From NCBI RefSeq assembly GCF_000150275.1, contig NW_002060945.1, positions 4,812,935 to 4,876,934 on the forward strand: a DNA stretch of 64,000 nt. The letters run 5' to 3'. The notes beneath the pieces are model-generated. The model saw only the letters and a list, made by a program, of their open reading frames with translations, searched no databases and was not told the origin of the DNA. The stretch comes from Trichoplax adhaerens (taxonomy: Eukaryota > Placozoa > Uniplacotomia > Trichoplacea > Trichoplacidae). Position 1 is the first letter of the stretch. Each line of letters begins with the position of its first letter. Positions 52,345 through 64,000 of this stretch are shown one piece after another. The position numbers and the translations under genes were made by a program.

Positions 52345-53840
52345 TTAGTTATTAGTTTCGCCTCGGTAAATGGCTACGTTTTTATCGGTTTCGTATAACA
52401 GAACTTCGTAGAGAATTGGAAGATGTTCAATTAGACAATCCCAAATATAGACAGCAATATTCTCTGCAGTGCTATCACAAATAGAAAGTAGCAGCAAAAT
52501 TAAAATTAAAGCTGTATAGCGATATATAATCTTAATAGTTGCTTAATACAGTATTGAATTACCTCGGATAGTTTGCAAAGTACGGAACGTCCTTATCCAA
52601 ATTCTTATGATCTAGTTGTTTCATAATGACTTCGTTAATAATCACTTTCAAATCAGCGATATTCATGACCATTCCTGTTTTGAGATCGATCTACAGCAAA
52701 GGCAAAATTGAAGGTAAGATACCTGCCAGGGTTCATTGATAAACAGAATTTAATATACTGTATGCAGAAGTAATGCTAATAGTTAGGGCTACTACTTTCT
52801 GCAATTGAATTTTTATATTTACTACACATTAATCAACCTACAATAACCCTTACCTCTCCTTTCAATGTTACTTCAACTAGGGGTAACAGAAAGAATATTA
52901 ATTTACAATGCAATAAAAAGCAATCAGCATTGCACATCAAGCATAAGAGAAGATACAGTGCCTAATTGTTTACAAATATACTGGATACGACTACACCGAA
53001 CATTTACAGAATGTAAATATACTACTGTTGGATGTTATCAACTAAAGCTTTAACGAATTAAAATTATTTAATTACGATGGATATACTGATTACTATATAT
53101 AATATGACATGCAATCACTATTACACGCATAATTTAGAACTAAATATAATATTTTATAATTGGTAACCCATAAGACTGCACACATTTAAAGACAAGAAGT
53201 AAGTGATCACATAAATCGTTGTGGTCCATTTTCTGCATGACGTACGTTTATAATTGTGGCCATGTCCATTTTCGTGATTGCATTTTCCATACAAAGCGCG
53301 ATTCTCTTCATCAGTAAAGAATGGACTGTAGGAATAGAATAAGCGATAAAAGTCAACTTCATTAATAAATAATTTTCTAAAGCATGTCACTTCGTAAAAC
53401 AGGCGAAATGAATGGAAGGTATTTCGCATACATAAGTCTACCTCAAGAGGTAGAAATTTGACTCTATTTCGTAAGTATACAGTAAATATCGGAAAACTTC
53501 AAGTATCTACCGCATTGAAGAGCATGATGTCGTATCCATCAATACCCATTAAAGTAGAACTTAACTACGTCTATTTTCGCATCGTTCATGCGTTAACTTC
53601 ATACGCTAACTAGCTGGCTGCAATAAAGTATTTGAAATCCATAATAGTTCATGACTGTCAGCAAATCCACCACACCGTCCTTTTAATTACTGTCATGAAT
53701 GTAAAGTTACTCTTGCAGAGTACTGTAGTACAGTATACTAAATTTTATGCTTAGCAACTTTGGACAAACCTATGTAGTCTGTGAGCTGCACTGAATGATT
53801 CAATTCGCTTAATGTAACCGATCCGTTTTCTTTCAGCCAT
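52345..53840 (-). CDS. PTS: PTS, 6-pyruvoyl-tetrahydropterin synthase
   Basis: This enzyme converts 7,8-dihydroneopterin triphosphate to 6-pyruvoyl-tetrahydropterin, the second step of tetrahydrobiopterin synthesis in the cytosol. Five exons on the minus strand: 53840-53770, 53325-53246, 52876-52854, 52690-52563, 52471-52345. The predicted length is 142 aa (human 145). All catalytic elements are present: zinc ligands His20 (in FSAAHRL), His45 and His47 (NGHGHNYK), Cys39 (YGKC), and the Asp85-His86 pair (LDHKNLD). The C-terminus contains [11 protein letters not shown] and [10 protein letters not shown]. Exon 3 is a 23-nt microexon encoding EVTLKGE. A longer open frame through exon 2 (53154-53429) is only its intronic extension; the true N-terminal exon is the one carrying the first zinc His. 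Divergent from TIMM44. Confidence 0.95.
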
Positions 53841-54831
53841 TCAGTTCCACCTGTAGCTGAAAGCGAGTTAGCTCCGTGTCGACTAGTGATCTGGACGATC
53901 AACGCATTTGCAGTCAAAACAAAACTCTACCGTATTCCAACCCCGTTGCGTTTTACATGCTGTATGGCGCCGTGATTGACGTACAGTATGTACTTGTTGT
54001 ACTGTACAATAGTGTACATGTACTATACTGAGAATCTGCAATTTGTAGGTTGGATAGTAAAGTACATACAGTATTCACAAAGTTTTTACATACTGTATAC
54101 TGTATAGTACACTAGTACAGTCTGATTATTTTCGATGGCACCCCTTGGTTCAAAAATCAAAGTTGTATTCCGTTCAAATTCCTCTAGATTATGGATATAT
54201 ACCTGTACAATTATTAGGCTACAACTACTGTACTGTACATTTATTGAGTGTACAATAGGGGCCCGTTCATAATAACCCTGATTACTCAGATACTCAGGGT
54301 AAACAGCTTAATTAAACCATAATGCATTCATTATTCTAACAGTATTTATGCTAAGTATCTAGTAATGATGGTTATAATGAACGGGCTTTTTACTGTACGA
54401 TGTACATTTTGTACTAGAGTCATTGTACTCTCTTGCTATCCAAAAACCTTTCCAGCGATCCCCTCCCTAGTAATAAAAATGCACACATGGTTACAAAATT
54501 ACACATGCATCAAGCTACGAGCATGCGCAGACAGATCCTACGTAACAACCAGGCAGCATTGCATAATGTCCAATAAGCAAAACCAAGGTCAAGTATTAGT
54601 GAAGGAAGTTCGAATAATGTGCCAACAACACCGGTCAAGTCAAGTTATATCTGTTCTGGTATGCGTTACTATACTACCGTATGTGCATCGTGCCGGCTAA
54701 AGTCCCTGCATGTCAGGCGAAACGCAAGCACGCGCACATTGGTATTAGTACAGTACAGTAATCTGTTACGGGCAGACATCAAGAAATTTCCATTTGAATG
54801 ATTCGTAGTACTGTACGAGTAAAATACGAAT
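53841..54831. promoter_or_regulatory. Divergent promoter region, PTS and TIMM44
   Basis: 991 bp between start codons. Dense TACTGTA/GTACAGTA words occur at 53980-54130 and 54225-54260, and single arrays at 53722-53742 and 54748-54760. A 126-bp inverted-repeat element sits at 54261-54386. ORFs at 54365-54700 and 54619-54801 look like chance. Shared promoter use is inferred. Confidence 0.5.
54261..54386. mobile_element. MITE-like element with ~33-bp terminal inverted repeats
   Basis: The left end reads GCCCGTTCATAATAACC and runs on to AGATACT; the inverse complement of the right end reads GCCCGTTCATTATAACC and also runs on to AGATACT. The two arms agree over about 33 bp with a few mismatches and one indel, and enclose about 60 bp of AT-rich, non-coding sequence. 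Small size and lack of ORFs fit a non-autonomous miniature inverted-repeat element. I see no clear target-site duplication, so family assignment is not possible. Confidence 0.65.
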
Positions 54832-57800
54832 ATGGCCGCAATTCGCCAGGTATGCTAACTATTCTCTTCGATCTTCTTATTAATCTCAATTATTAGCTTG
54901 GTACATAAAGTCATTTCTTCAATTAGATGCTTGTCAAGAACCATGTCCATTCTTATTATTCTATAATAGTCTTAGATAAGGATTAACAAAGCATAATCTT
55001 GTATTTAATATGTGATCGATCATTTTTTAGCTTATTGGCCTGACCAATCGGGCACAGCCGACGCGATCAAGACTTATTCCCATTTCTGCTCCATTTATCC
55101 AACGCTCACATATTCAAAGCAAAATCTTACCTTACTCAGTTCAGGTGGGTGCAAGAGAAAAGTCTGGTATATTCCTAGTAATATTATAGCGAATACATCC
55201 TCATAATCCAGCATGATGCTTTCATTGCTCAGCACCATGCACTAAAATTAGTTGGTCATTCCACTTTTCAATCGTGGAATAACAATATTAGAGGCACAGT
55301 ACGTTAGTGATGGGTAATTAATTAGAAGCATTCAACTTCAGTAAGCCGCAATGAATCAATATAGCAAGTAAACTGCAAGGTACTAAGGTAGTTATGGATT
55401 CTTCGATTAGATATTCATGTATTAGACAGTTCCTCCGAGTTCGAACCTAAATGGTCTATATGCGATCATGCTCATGTGACATTTTCTATACCCTGTAGCA
55501 AAGTTTTAAAACCTACCATTTACTCTTACAGATACGTCGTAATTTCTCGAATCAAGGCCAAAAAGAGAAAGGATTATTCAGTAAAGTTTTCGATAATATC
55601 AAAGAAGGTTTTGCGAAAAATAAAGAATTACAGGTACATTCTATCTAACATAAAGATTTAATATTGAGCTGTACTACTTAGGTGATAATAGATCGGTCCA
55701 ATGATATGATCTTAATAAATCATCATCTCGATCATATTTATAAATCACTGTGAAATATATCCAATATACAGTACAATATAATACTCATTTCTTCTGCTAG
55801 TGATTTGTTTCCTAATTATACTAGATAAAATTTCTAAACGCGCTAAATATATCCTAGGAAAACATAAAAAAATTCCGAGAAGAGGCTGCTAAATTGGAAC
55901 AATCTGAAGCATATAAAAAGATTTCTGATGCAACAGTAAGTTGGCTTCGAAATATCATTAGTTTACTTTAGCAGATCAACATAATCTTGCTTATCTTGTA
56001 ATTTATTTCTTTAACCTTAAATACCATCATTACGGTACATAACTGATAAACTTCAATTTGCTTACTATCAAACAAGGTATCTTCATTTGTCCATTGATTT
56101 ATAGTACTTTCCTTCTCCTACGTAACTGATAAACTTCAGCCTGCTTATTATCATACAGGGTAATTTCATTTACCCATTGATTGATAACACTTTCCTTCTC
56201 ATTTGAGCAAACATTCGTTCTCTTCTATCAGTGTAGTTGTACGCTGTACAGTATTGGTTACGAGCATGCCAAATACTCGTACCTGTGATAAGCACGTATC
56301 TACGCTTACCCTGAAAGTTCTCTCAGTATACAAACATCCTACCATGCATGTACATATTTTGACTATTACTGGTGTTTTACAATCTCTGAATACGAAAATG
56401 CGACACTTCACGTATAAGTTGCTAATAAAACGAATTCTCATGCATTTATAGGATACGTCTATTAATGTAATCGAATATTGATAAAATATCTAGCTTTCTT
56501 AAGTGATTTACATAGCTCAAAGGTACTTTACCAATAGCTATGACGATTGTAATCGCTCACACTGCAATATAGTAATAGAAATATGAAATTTGATGCATAC
56601 AAATACTGTATGATTTTAAATTAATTACTAGAGCCTTACTAGTACATCAACTTTATGATTATGGTATGCTCTACTACTGATAGAATATATATTATAACTG
56701 ACATTTTTTAACAAGTTAAAGACATGATTCGCCAATAATATAGCAATCGTTAAATTATATGAATGAAGTACTTGTGTGAACGATCGAACACGTCCGATTT
56801 TACGTACTTAGACTTCTAGGGTTATTGAGATGTAGTCTGAAAAGATTAAAATATCCTACCACATGTGCATGTACAAACCTCTTCAATTTTTGTGAAGTGT
56901 AATAACGGTTCATCTTGCTGAACTATTACGTCGTTATGTTATAATTATTGTAATAATAATTACAAAATTTCATTTCTACAATCCGGCTAAATAATTTATG
57001 CGTTTATATCAAACTAGGAAGATCTGGGATCTGGCGCTGCTGACCGGAAAGCTAAATTAGGAACGTTTCTTAGCAAATTCAGAACATCTGCTGGCAAGGT
57101 GATGATACGATCACATTTCTTCATTACTTCATTTTCATCAAGAAATTAGCGGTAATTCACGCTATGGATGATATCGCGTTCTGATATACTGTGATTGCAA
57201 TTTTTAGCTGTACGAGGATGTTTCTTCTAGTGATTTCGTTAAGAAAGGAAAAGAAGTCTCTGAAGATGTCAGTATCCCGTTATATTGTGTTGTGCTTTTA
57301 AGTCAATTTCTGTAATGTATATAGACTTAGTTTTTCTGTCCTATCACTTCCAATATTCTCAAATAGTTGTCAAATGTTGCATCGGAAGCTGCTAAGAAGG
57401 TTTCTGATTCTAGTAAATCAGTAGGCGAAACGCAAACCTTTAAGACTTTTTCAGAGGTTAGTACTGTGATTATGAATAGGAATAAAAAATAAACACTTAT
57501 GCACCAGCTAAACGATTGCATTTTAAAGAATAGTAAAGCCGAGTCCGATATATCTATTTTTATGATCGTTATACTTGTAGTATTTTGACAAATGTTCTTA
57601 TTATGATCAAAGTCTTAAAAGCCTATTGTGATGCTAGGGTGTAAAAACTATAAAAGAAGATTTATTTGAGGAGGGCTTAAACAGAGCGCAACCGTATCGA
57701 TCACCAGGTTAGCCAGATAGCCGTAATATAGAATTAAAATTTAAAATTCTTCATTTTTATATCGTGCTAGCTAATATCATTGGATATTACTTTATAGAAA

Positions 57801-59164
57801 AATTACATAAACGTACGGAATCTGATCTACAAAGTAAAATGAAAGATGAGCAACAAATACAGGAAGACACGTAAATATCATATTTTAATTTAACACTGCG
57901 TGAAGCCCCACTTAAAATGCATTCTATCGCAGTATTCTCTCATAGCCTCTGCTAAACCAGTATCAAAGTAATCGACCTATTTGAACGTTTTGTACAGAGA
58001 CACTACTGGCGTTGTTCTACATAAAGATTCTAGGTGGTATCAGCAATGGAAGCAGTTTAAAGATAATAATCCTGTCGTTAACGGTTAGTCAAGTGATAAT
58101 AATCTATATATATACTTCACAAGAATTAAATTATCGTTATCAATTACTAATAGCCTGTAAGCGTTGCTCTATTCAGGTCTGTTTAACCTAAAAATGAAGT
58201 ATGATGAAAGTGACAATGTCGTCATTAGAGCTACACGAGTTGTAACAGATAGATTATCGGATGCCTTTAGTAAGTCTATGATACTGTGGTACGTTACTAC
58301 CTTGGATTTTTGATATGTCATAGATTAATTTCATATCGAAATTATTTCAATAGGTGGCATTTTTTCACCATCGGAAATGTCTCAAACGTTAGCCGAAATA
58401 TCAAAAATTGATCCTAACTTTAGCAAAGAAAAATTTCTTTTACATTTCCAACATCGAATTATGCCCTCTGTATTAGAAGTAATACTTTAAAAATTATCTA
58501 GCAGAAGATAAATATACTTATTTACTACCTCTACTGGAATCCAGAATTAGTAGCATACTATCTAATATTTACGATCACAATTTGTACGTGTTAGGCTTTT
58601 CTAAGAGGCGATTTACCTATTCTTAAAGATTGGTGCCACGAATCGGTATGCCGATACAATTTGTAGCTTGCTATTGGCGCGTTTTGCGGATCTTTTTACT
58701 CTACATGGGTTGCCGTAATGTGATAGATTTTAATTATTTCATAGGCTTATAGCGTTTTGGAGGCTAGAATAAAGCAGTTGACTGGAATGGGCCGAAAACT
58801 AGATTTTAAAGTACTAGATGTCAGAGATATAGATGTAAGCATTCGATATCGACCTTAATCTCAGCTATGATTAAGTAATAGCGTAATTAATTATCTTTTA
58901 CCTGATATTAACTTAATTATCATAAATAATTAGATTGCGATGGCAAAAATTATGGAACAAGGACCTGTATTAGTGATGACCTTCCAGGCGCAGCAAATTC
59001 TAGTTTTACGAGATAGCTCAGGTAAAGTTGTTGAAGGAGATGAGAATCATATTGAAAATGTTCAGTATGTTTGGGCGATGTGTAGAGATCAATCAATCTA
59101 TGATGCCCATTCAGCATGGAGAGTATTAGAATTTGCTATGCAAGCATCTTCTTCGTGGGTATGA
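54832..59164 (+). CDS. TIMM44: TIMM44, mitochondrial import motor scaffold
   Basis: TIM44 tethers mtHsp70 to the TIM23 channel on the matrix side of the inner membrane. Fifteen exons: 54832-54849, 55031-55144, 55532-55633, 55858-55935, 57018-57098, 57208-57267, 57367-57456, 57638-57707, 57798-57870, 57998-58083, 58177-58269, 58354-58478, 58595-58645, 58745-58834, 58934-59164. The predicted length is 453 aa (human 452). The first two exons (MAAIRQ, then an Arg-rich LIGLTNRAQPTRSR stretch with no acidic residue) form a typical matrix-targeting presequence. A Lys/Glu-rich helical region follows (FDNIKEGFAKNKELQ). The Tim44 domain includes DSRWYQQWKQFK, LKMKYDESDNVVIRATR, ILKDWCHES and MEQGPVLVMTFQAQQ, ending RDQSIYDAHSAWRVLEFA. 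The ATG was chosen because the 18-nt exon joins in frame to the presequence exon. Confidence 0.95.
56041..56199. repeat. Two-copy tandem duplication, unit about 83 bp
   Basis: Copies at 56041-56117 and 56124-56199 both start AACTGATAAACTTCA and end CTTTCCTTCT, with about a dozen substitutions. They lie in intron 4 of TIMM44. Confidence 0.9.
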
Positions 59165-59186
59165 TAGCTAGATTATTGTTTACTTT

Positions 59187-59192
59187 AATAAA
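59187..59192 (+). promoter_or_regulatory. Candidate poly(A) signal for TIMM44
   Basis: AATAAA 22 nt after the TIMM44 stop codon, which would give a very short 3' UTR, as is common in compact genomes. Confidence 0.45.
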
Positions 59193-60139
59193 ATCTAATT
59201 GCTATAGTTGAAAACCGTATATAAAGGCTATGTGCGCCGCGCCTAGACATTTGCTATCTATGTGTAGTTATGATCTCATATATATATTACTGTCAGAAAA
59301 GATAGTGTAACATCTTAAACGGTATTTTTGTATACCTGCGGTAAATTGCTTGTATATACAGTGCAGATATCCACAATGAACTAAAATTGGCAAATGAATG
59401 AAATGGTTAATGTATGTAAGATGGCACAATTTTTATTTAAATAATAAAATTAGAACGTAATATACGCTACACACTACAGTATGATGACTGCGATCGAGAT
59501 ATCTTTCTGATTTGTAACAACTAAGAATAAATAAACGTAGAATCTAGCATAATTTTGCTTCGAAATCTACTATGAATTATGAAAGAGAAATGAAAAATTT
59601 TTCAATAATGTAATCATATAATAAACTGCAGTAAATTAACGAGATGCTAATACAACCCTAGGTGCTAAGTTAACGTACAATCAAAGTATATGAGACATGC
59701 CTAGTGTAGTGAAAAATAGAAAATACATTGCAGATAACTTTATGTGGATAACATAATCTGTTTAAGGTTAGGTAGAAGTTAAGTTGCCTGGTCGATTTCC
59801 TTTAATCTTCTGGTTTTTTCGATCTTTTATCAATTTAACGCACAGTTTAATTACAATAAAATCATTTATGGCATCATACTTCTTGGCTAAGCATAATTAA
59901 TCTACTGCCCTCGAATTAACATATTGCTTAAACGCAAGCAGATATGCTTCGAAAATACTTCTTGAAGAATTAGGATAGAACACTGCAAAGACGTAAGGGT
60001 TATAGTAAAATATAACAGCAATAGATACCATACGCACTCATACGTACGTGTATCAGACATTATATAGTCCTGAAGCAAAGAAGAAAATTTCATCATGTCT
60101 TGTACAAATATACGGAGGTATAATAAAAGTAACATAGTG

Positions 60140-60290
60140 AGCAGTGATCGACCGAAGGCCGATCATTAGCTTTTGATTGGTTGAACGCTGGCTGATCTAT
60201 CAAGTTTTTTGATTGGTTGAAGCTGACATTGATACCCGAACACAGGCAGGTGTACCCTGTAACGCTGGCTGATCTATCAACTCCCTTCGG
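60140..60290. repeat. Repeat patch with two exact 20-bp direct repeats and a hairpin
   Basis: AACGCTGGCTGATCTATCAA occurs at 60184-60203 and again at 60261-60280. The word TTGATTGGTTGAA is also present twice (about 60173 and 60209). A short GATCG...CGATC hairpin stands at 60147-60165. The unit structure suggests a partly duplicated segment or the remnant of a small repeat family. Confidence 0.7.
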
Positions 60291-60664
60291 TTGAATAATA
60301 ACAAAATTCCTATTTGGAATACCGTCCTCTAATATAATGGAGAGATTGCACTGATAGGTTAAATTTTGTCATGGTATTGAAAAATCAAATTTCTAGTTTA
60401 TTGGTTTCCTTTTCAATAACATCATACTTTTACCAATGATGAATTTTTTATTACTGGGTTAATAGTTATAATTAGAGCATTATATACTGATCATTTCCGC
60501 AAAATTGATTAATATTGGGTTATACATGATACTTCTATTTCGCTAATAAATGTAGTTAGAATTTATCTTAATCATAGAGATCTGTCACTTAAATAAGGGA
60601 ATAATTTCTAAAATAAACGCAGTCTCGAGTAAATTAGCTGTTCGAATCTTGAGTTCTACAATAT

Positions 60665-63248
60665 TTAAATATTTTTAAGCTTTCGTGCTTGATCAATCAA
60701 ATGGGGCATTATTAATTTTATGGCGGCAGCTGTTGTATTGCTGTCGTAAATTTCCGTAACTGGAGCGTGGATAAATATTGATGGACATTTTGCAAGTTTG
60801 AGAGAAGTATAATAGGTGAATCCGCAAAGATACCTGCCCGTATATTAAATGATTAACAGCATTTAGTAAAAATAATATGAATATTTATTTATTAGAAGAT
60901 ACACACGTTCTAAGAATAACAAGATGTTTAAATAAATCAATTATCCCTACAGTAGCTGCTGATATGAAGCCTAAACTGCCTAACCAGTCGTGCTGACATT
61001 GTCTTACCTTCCAGGGTCATCAGAAAGCTCGACTTTTCCATCAGTAAGGGACTTATTGACCTCATCGGCAACAGCCTTGAGATTCAAACTTGTATTTAAC
61101 TCTGCTGGGCCATCTAAGGTGATAATTAATTATATTATCAACAGTAGCTTAATCAGAATAAAAGTATTATTAGACATAACTTAAGGTAGGCTTACAATAT
61201 AGCGGTATAATTTTAACAAAAGTTATTACCGGCAGTGAAAATTAACGCGAAAAATTCGAGGTTATCTTAATCAGTAACATACGAATAGCCCAATTAGATA
61301 CCTTTATCTATACAGCAGTTATCAGCTGGACAACGGCCTGAAACATCTGGAAGTACGTAATTGTTACAAAAAGCGCGACTCTCTAATAAAATGGTCTCAG
61401 CGGTACCATGGACTCCAACGTAGACACAAAGCTATCAAATAAAATTCTATAGAATTAAAGATCTAAAAGCGTATAAAGTAGAATACAACTTTGTCATTGT
61501 TTAATAGAAAGGTAAATATAATTATAAATAACGTCGGCATGTTACGTAATTAAAATACAGGTTGTTTACTATAGACCTTATTTCCTTGACTTGTCTACGA
61601 TATAGTAACCTATTCATGGCACTATAACATTGCAGCTCTGCCGTTAAATAAGTAAGTAAGCATTATGCGTAAGCAATTAAAAATTTTTATCACGTTCTTT
61701 TTTAACGTTTAAAATGGGCTGTGACGGAACAATAAAGATTCCAAGTAGTTAACTATCGTGAACTGCTGGCATGATAATTTTAAGCGACACTAAACTGTCA
61801 ACGGCTTAAAGCCTGAATCGAATATAACAAAAGTGCAGGCTAAAGCAACGCAGATCAGTTTTTTCCCTTTCTACTGTAGAAAAATCAAATTTATGCGTTT
61901 CAATGAAATTGCGTTGCAGTTAAGTTAATAATAGTGAATTCTACCTACATTGTAAAGCTACGATATGAAAGATATACATCAGATTTAAAGTCGATATTAT
62001 GAGTGTGAACATAATGTAATGCATCAATTACATTGCGAATTAGAATCAGTTGGTATTCGGAGACATTATGATTAACAGAAATAAGTTCTTGTGATGGTAC
62101 ATACATTGAATAAACTTACCAATAGATTTTCACTTTGAAGGATTCCTGGCAATGTCTCCGAGATGAAATTATAGTCAACGGATAGCTGTCTCACGTCCAA
62201 TTCTACTTGTTTATTCTGAAAATCGTCATGAGCCAGATTCTATCGATCCCCAACATTAAATAGAGAACAAACACGAATACGATTTTAGTAAAGGGAACTA
62301 CTAGAAACTGCTATTTGAAAAGATTTGATAATCATAGAAATACCATCTAGAAAATTTTATCAAAGTTAACATAATTCTTATACAGTACTGTACAGTACAA
62401 GATATTAAGGTTAGTCTCAGATATGGATTTATTTTGTAAAGACAGCATGAAACTTGACATGATTTGAAATTTACGTAAAGCCCAAATTTATTGAAATACG
62501 TACGATAGATGTTAATCCCTTGATTCTACGTATTTATCAGTATACGATGCAGGATATACACGCGTTTATGGGTTACTAATCGGTAAAATGAGTACCCCTG
62601 CTGTACTGTACCCACTTTCTGTTATTATTACTAACAAAAAATTGATTAAATCAGGATTTATAGTTTTATAAGCTAAACTAATACAGTCATTTCTAGGCGT
62701 CAATGATATTTTGAGTAAATGAGGATTTATTTTAATATCAGAATAGCTGATAGGATAGCGATTATAATAAGTTACTAATCTATAACAATAAGTATTTGGG
62801 GCTCATAAATAACTTTGTTCACAGTCATGTAATACAGCAGACTATATCTTACTATGTATAACTTTACTAAATCGTAATAAATTTAGGCCTACGAAAACTT
62901 AAGATAAAAATCTACTTTATTACAATATTTAAAAGGTCCGTGTAAGCTAGTCTACAACAGCAAAACAGTAAAACATGCGATATTATCTCTAAACTTCTAC
63001 GCTTTCTATCTCTACATTAAATCAACAAATACAGTACACTACACTTGCTACTCTGTGCAGTTCTTGTAATAGCGTTTTTATCATTGAAATTTTGGAGCAA
63101 CTATTAGATTAAAGTTAAATTAAATTTAAATTTAATATCGTAGTCTGGTAGCGATGCATTGTAGAATATAATAAGCGAATAAAGACAATCGGTACCTTCA
63201 CTGCCTCCCAGCTGGCATTGGTATGAAAATGAGCGAATGGACCAAAAC
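60665..63248 (-). CDS. PGPEP1: PGPEP1, pyroglutamyl-peptidase I (5' end missing)
   Basis: This cytosolic cysteine peptidase of family C15 removes N-terminal pyroglutamate from peptides. Five exons on the minus strand: 63248-63196, 62215-62120, 61431-61302, 61113-61008, 60833-60665, giving about 183 residues of a ~209-aa protein. The order matches human PGPEP1: GFGPFAHFHTNASWEAVK, then DVRQLSVDY, VYVGVHG, CPADNCCIDKDGP, DDPGRYLCGFTYYTS and FIHAP. The catalytic triad is present: Glu in TILLE, Cys in GRYLC and His in FIHAP. The first exon, encoding the N-terminal strand before GFGPF, was not found up to 64000; since exon A begins in phase 1, it must end in the first base of the Gly codon. It probably lies beyond the window. 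Confidence 0.9.
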
Positions 63249-64000
63249 CTACAAAAAATTATTGAATAGTAAATGATATCTTAGCATTACAATTACATTA
63301 GGAAACTGAAGAGTTATTACCCTTATCGATCTAAAATCAATGTCTATTTAATTAATTCAATTCTGGGCATCAATATGATTTATTCGCAAATTTACTGAGA
63401 AGTAATACTGTACTACAGTACTGTATACAGGATATATTCCTCGATAACACATCAGTGATCCGTCTTATGAACTACAGTATTATAGTGATTCATATTTAGT
63501 GAATCCGATATAAAATAAAATTGTAATAATTGACAAGATCTAATCAAATTTTTCCATTAATTAATGAAATTATCACTATAGTAGCAAAAATATACAGTAG
63601 GTCGTACAGTCAGCATAGATATGGTCCTACGTTTCACTTTATTGTTTTCGTAAAGTTGGAAATATCAAATTTAATTCTTCAATTCGAAACAAAAATAATA
63701 TCTTGTTAATTTATATCGATTACTGCTGTTGTGCTCATATTGTAGTCATGTATTAATCTCAATCACTCATCTCATATAATTATAAAATAATATATATATA
63801 TAATCAATGATAAATGAATGATCGATGATACTAAACGCTTGATTAATTTATAAACAATACTCGATGACAAATGATGTGCACCAATGAATCATGCAATATA
63901 TTATTAAGGAAATTGTAATGTCAACGATTCTAAAACTAATTTTTAATGGAAAAGTCTCACTTCTAGCTTGTAATGAAACGAAATCGTCCAAAAAAAAATA
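63249..64000. other. PGPEP1 intron 1 and/or upstream region
   Basis: No exon recognised. It contains a TACTGTA/TACAGTA palindromic patch (TACTGTACTACAGTACTGTA, 63406-63425) and an (AT)n run near 63790. Confidence 0.4.

Larger units (their letters stand above)
59165..60664. other. Convergent intergenic region, TIMM44 / PGPEP1
   Basis: AT-rich 3' flanks of two converging genes with no gene supported. A GC-richer repeat patch lies at 60140-60290. Confidence 0.55.

Noticed and set aside
53154-53429. 91-codon minus-strand ORF whose N-terminus could be taken as the PTS start.
   Set aside because: It reads through introns on both sides of exon 2 and lacks the first zinc His; the true N-terminal exon with FSAAHRL is at 53840-53770.
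55432-55450. GTTCGAACC, a tRNA B-box-like word.
   Set aside because: No A-box or cloverleaf partner at the right distance upstream.

Overview
This is a window of a eukaryotic, almost certainly animal, nuclear genome. It holds eleven protein-coding genes split by about a hundred short, mostly GT-AG introns in AT-rich DNA. All eleven products are ancient proteins with clear human counterparts: CLPX, an ATP8B-class flippase, CFAP53, SNX1/2, PRRC1, MSTO1, POLR3G/POLR3GL, LYSMD3/4, PTS, TIMM44 and PGPEP1. Predicted lengths nearly match the human proteins (CFAP53 514 aa, SNX 521, TIMM44 453, MSTO1 565). High intron density, near-vertebrate protein similarity, roughly 6 kb per gene, no transposon ORFs and a probable U12-type intron suggest an early-branching animal with a compact genome. 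A placozoan (Trichoplax or Hoilungia) is my best guess; a cnidarian or sponge is not excluded.

Layout, left to right: 1-367 (+) last two exons of CLPX; 3932-18061 (+) 35-exon ATP8B-type P4-ATPase; 19674-23277 (-) CFAP53; 24945-29583 (-) SNX1/2; 30353-33033 (+) PRRC1; 34293-38690 (-) MSTO1; 39086-41464 (+) POLR3G-like; 46729-49102 (+) LysM-domain membrane protein; 52345-53840 (-) PTS; 54832-59164 (+) TIMM44; 60665 to beyond 63248 (-) PGPEP1, whose first exon was not found. Exon borders were set by hand from splice sites, reading phase and homology; every adjacent exon pair keeps frame.

Three pairs are head-to-head and probably share promoters: SNX/PRRC1, MSTO1/POLR3G-like (395 bp between ATGs) and PTS/TIMM44. 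The genes do not form a pathway. CLPX, TIMM44 and MSTO1 all serve mitochondria, SNX and the flippase act in endomembrane traffic and lipid asymmetry, and PTS makes tetrahydrobiopterin.

I see no previously undescribed gene system. The most interesting signals are non-coding: dense clusters of a palindromic TACTGTA/TACAGTA motif in gene-upstream DNA, a flippase intron with a U12 AT-type donor that must end in AA to keep frame, a 126-bp MITE-like element between PTS and TIMM44, and an unexplained GC-richer, exon-like island at 51.5-51.8 kb.
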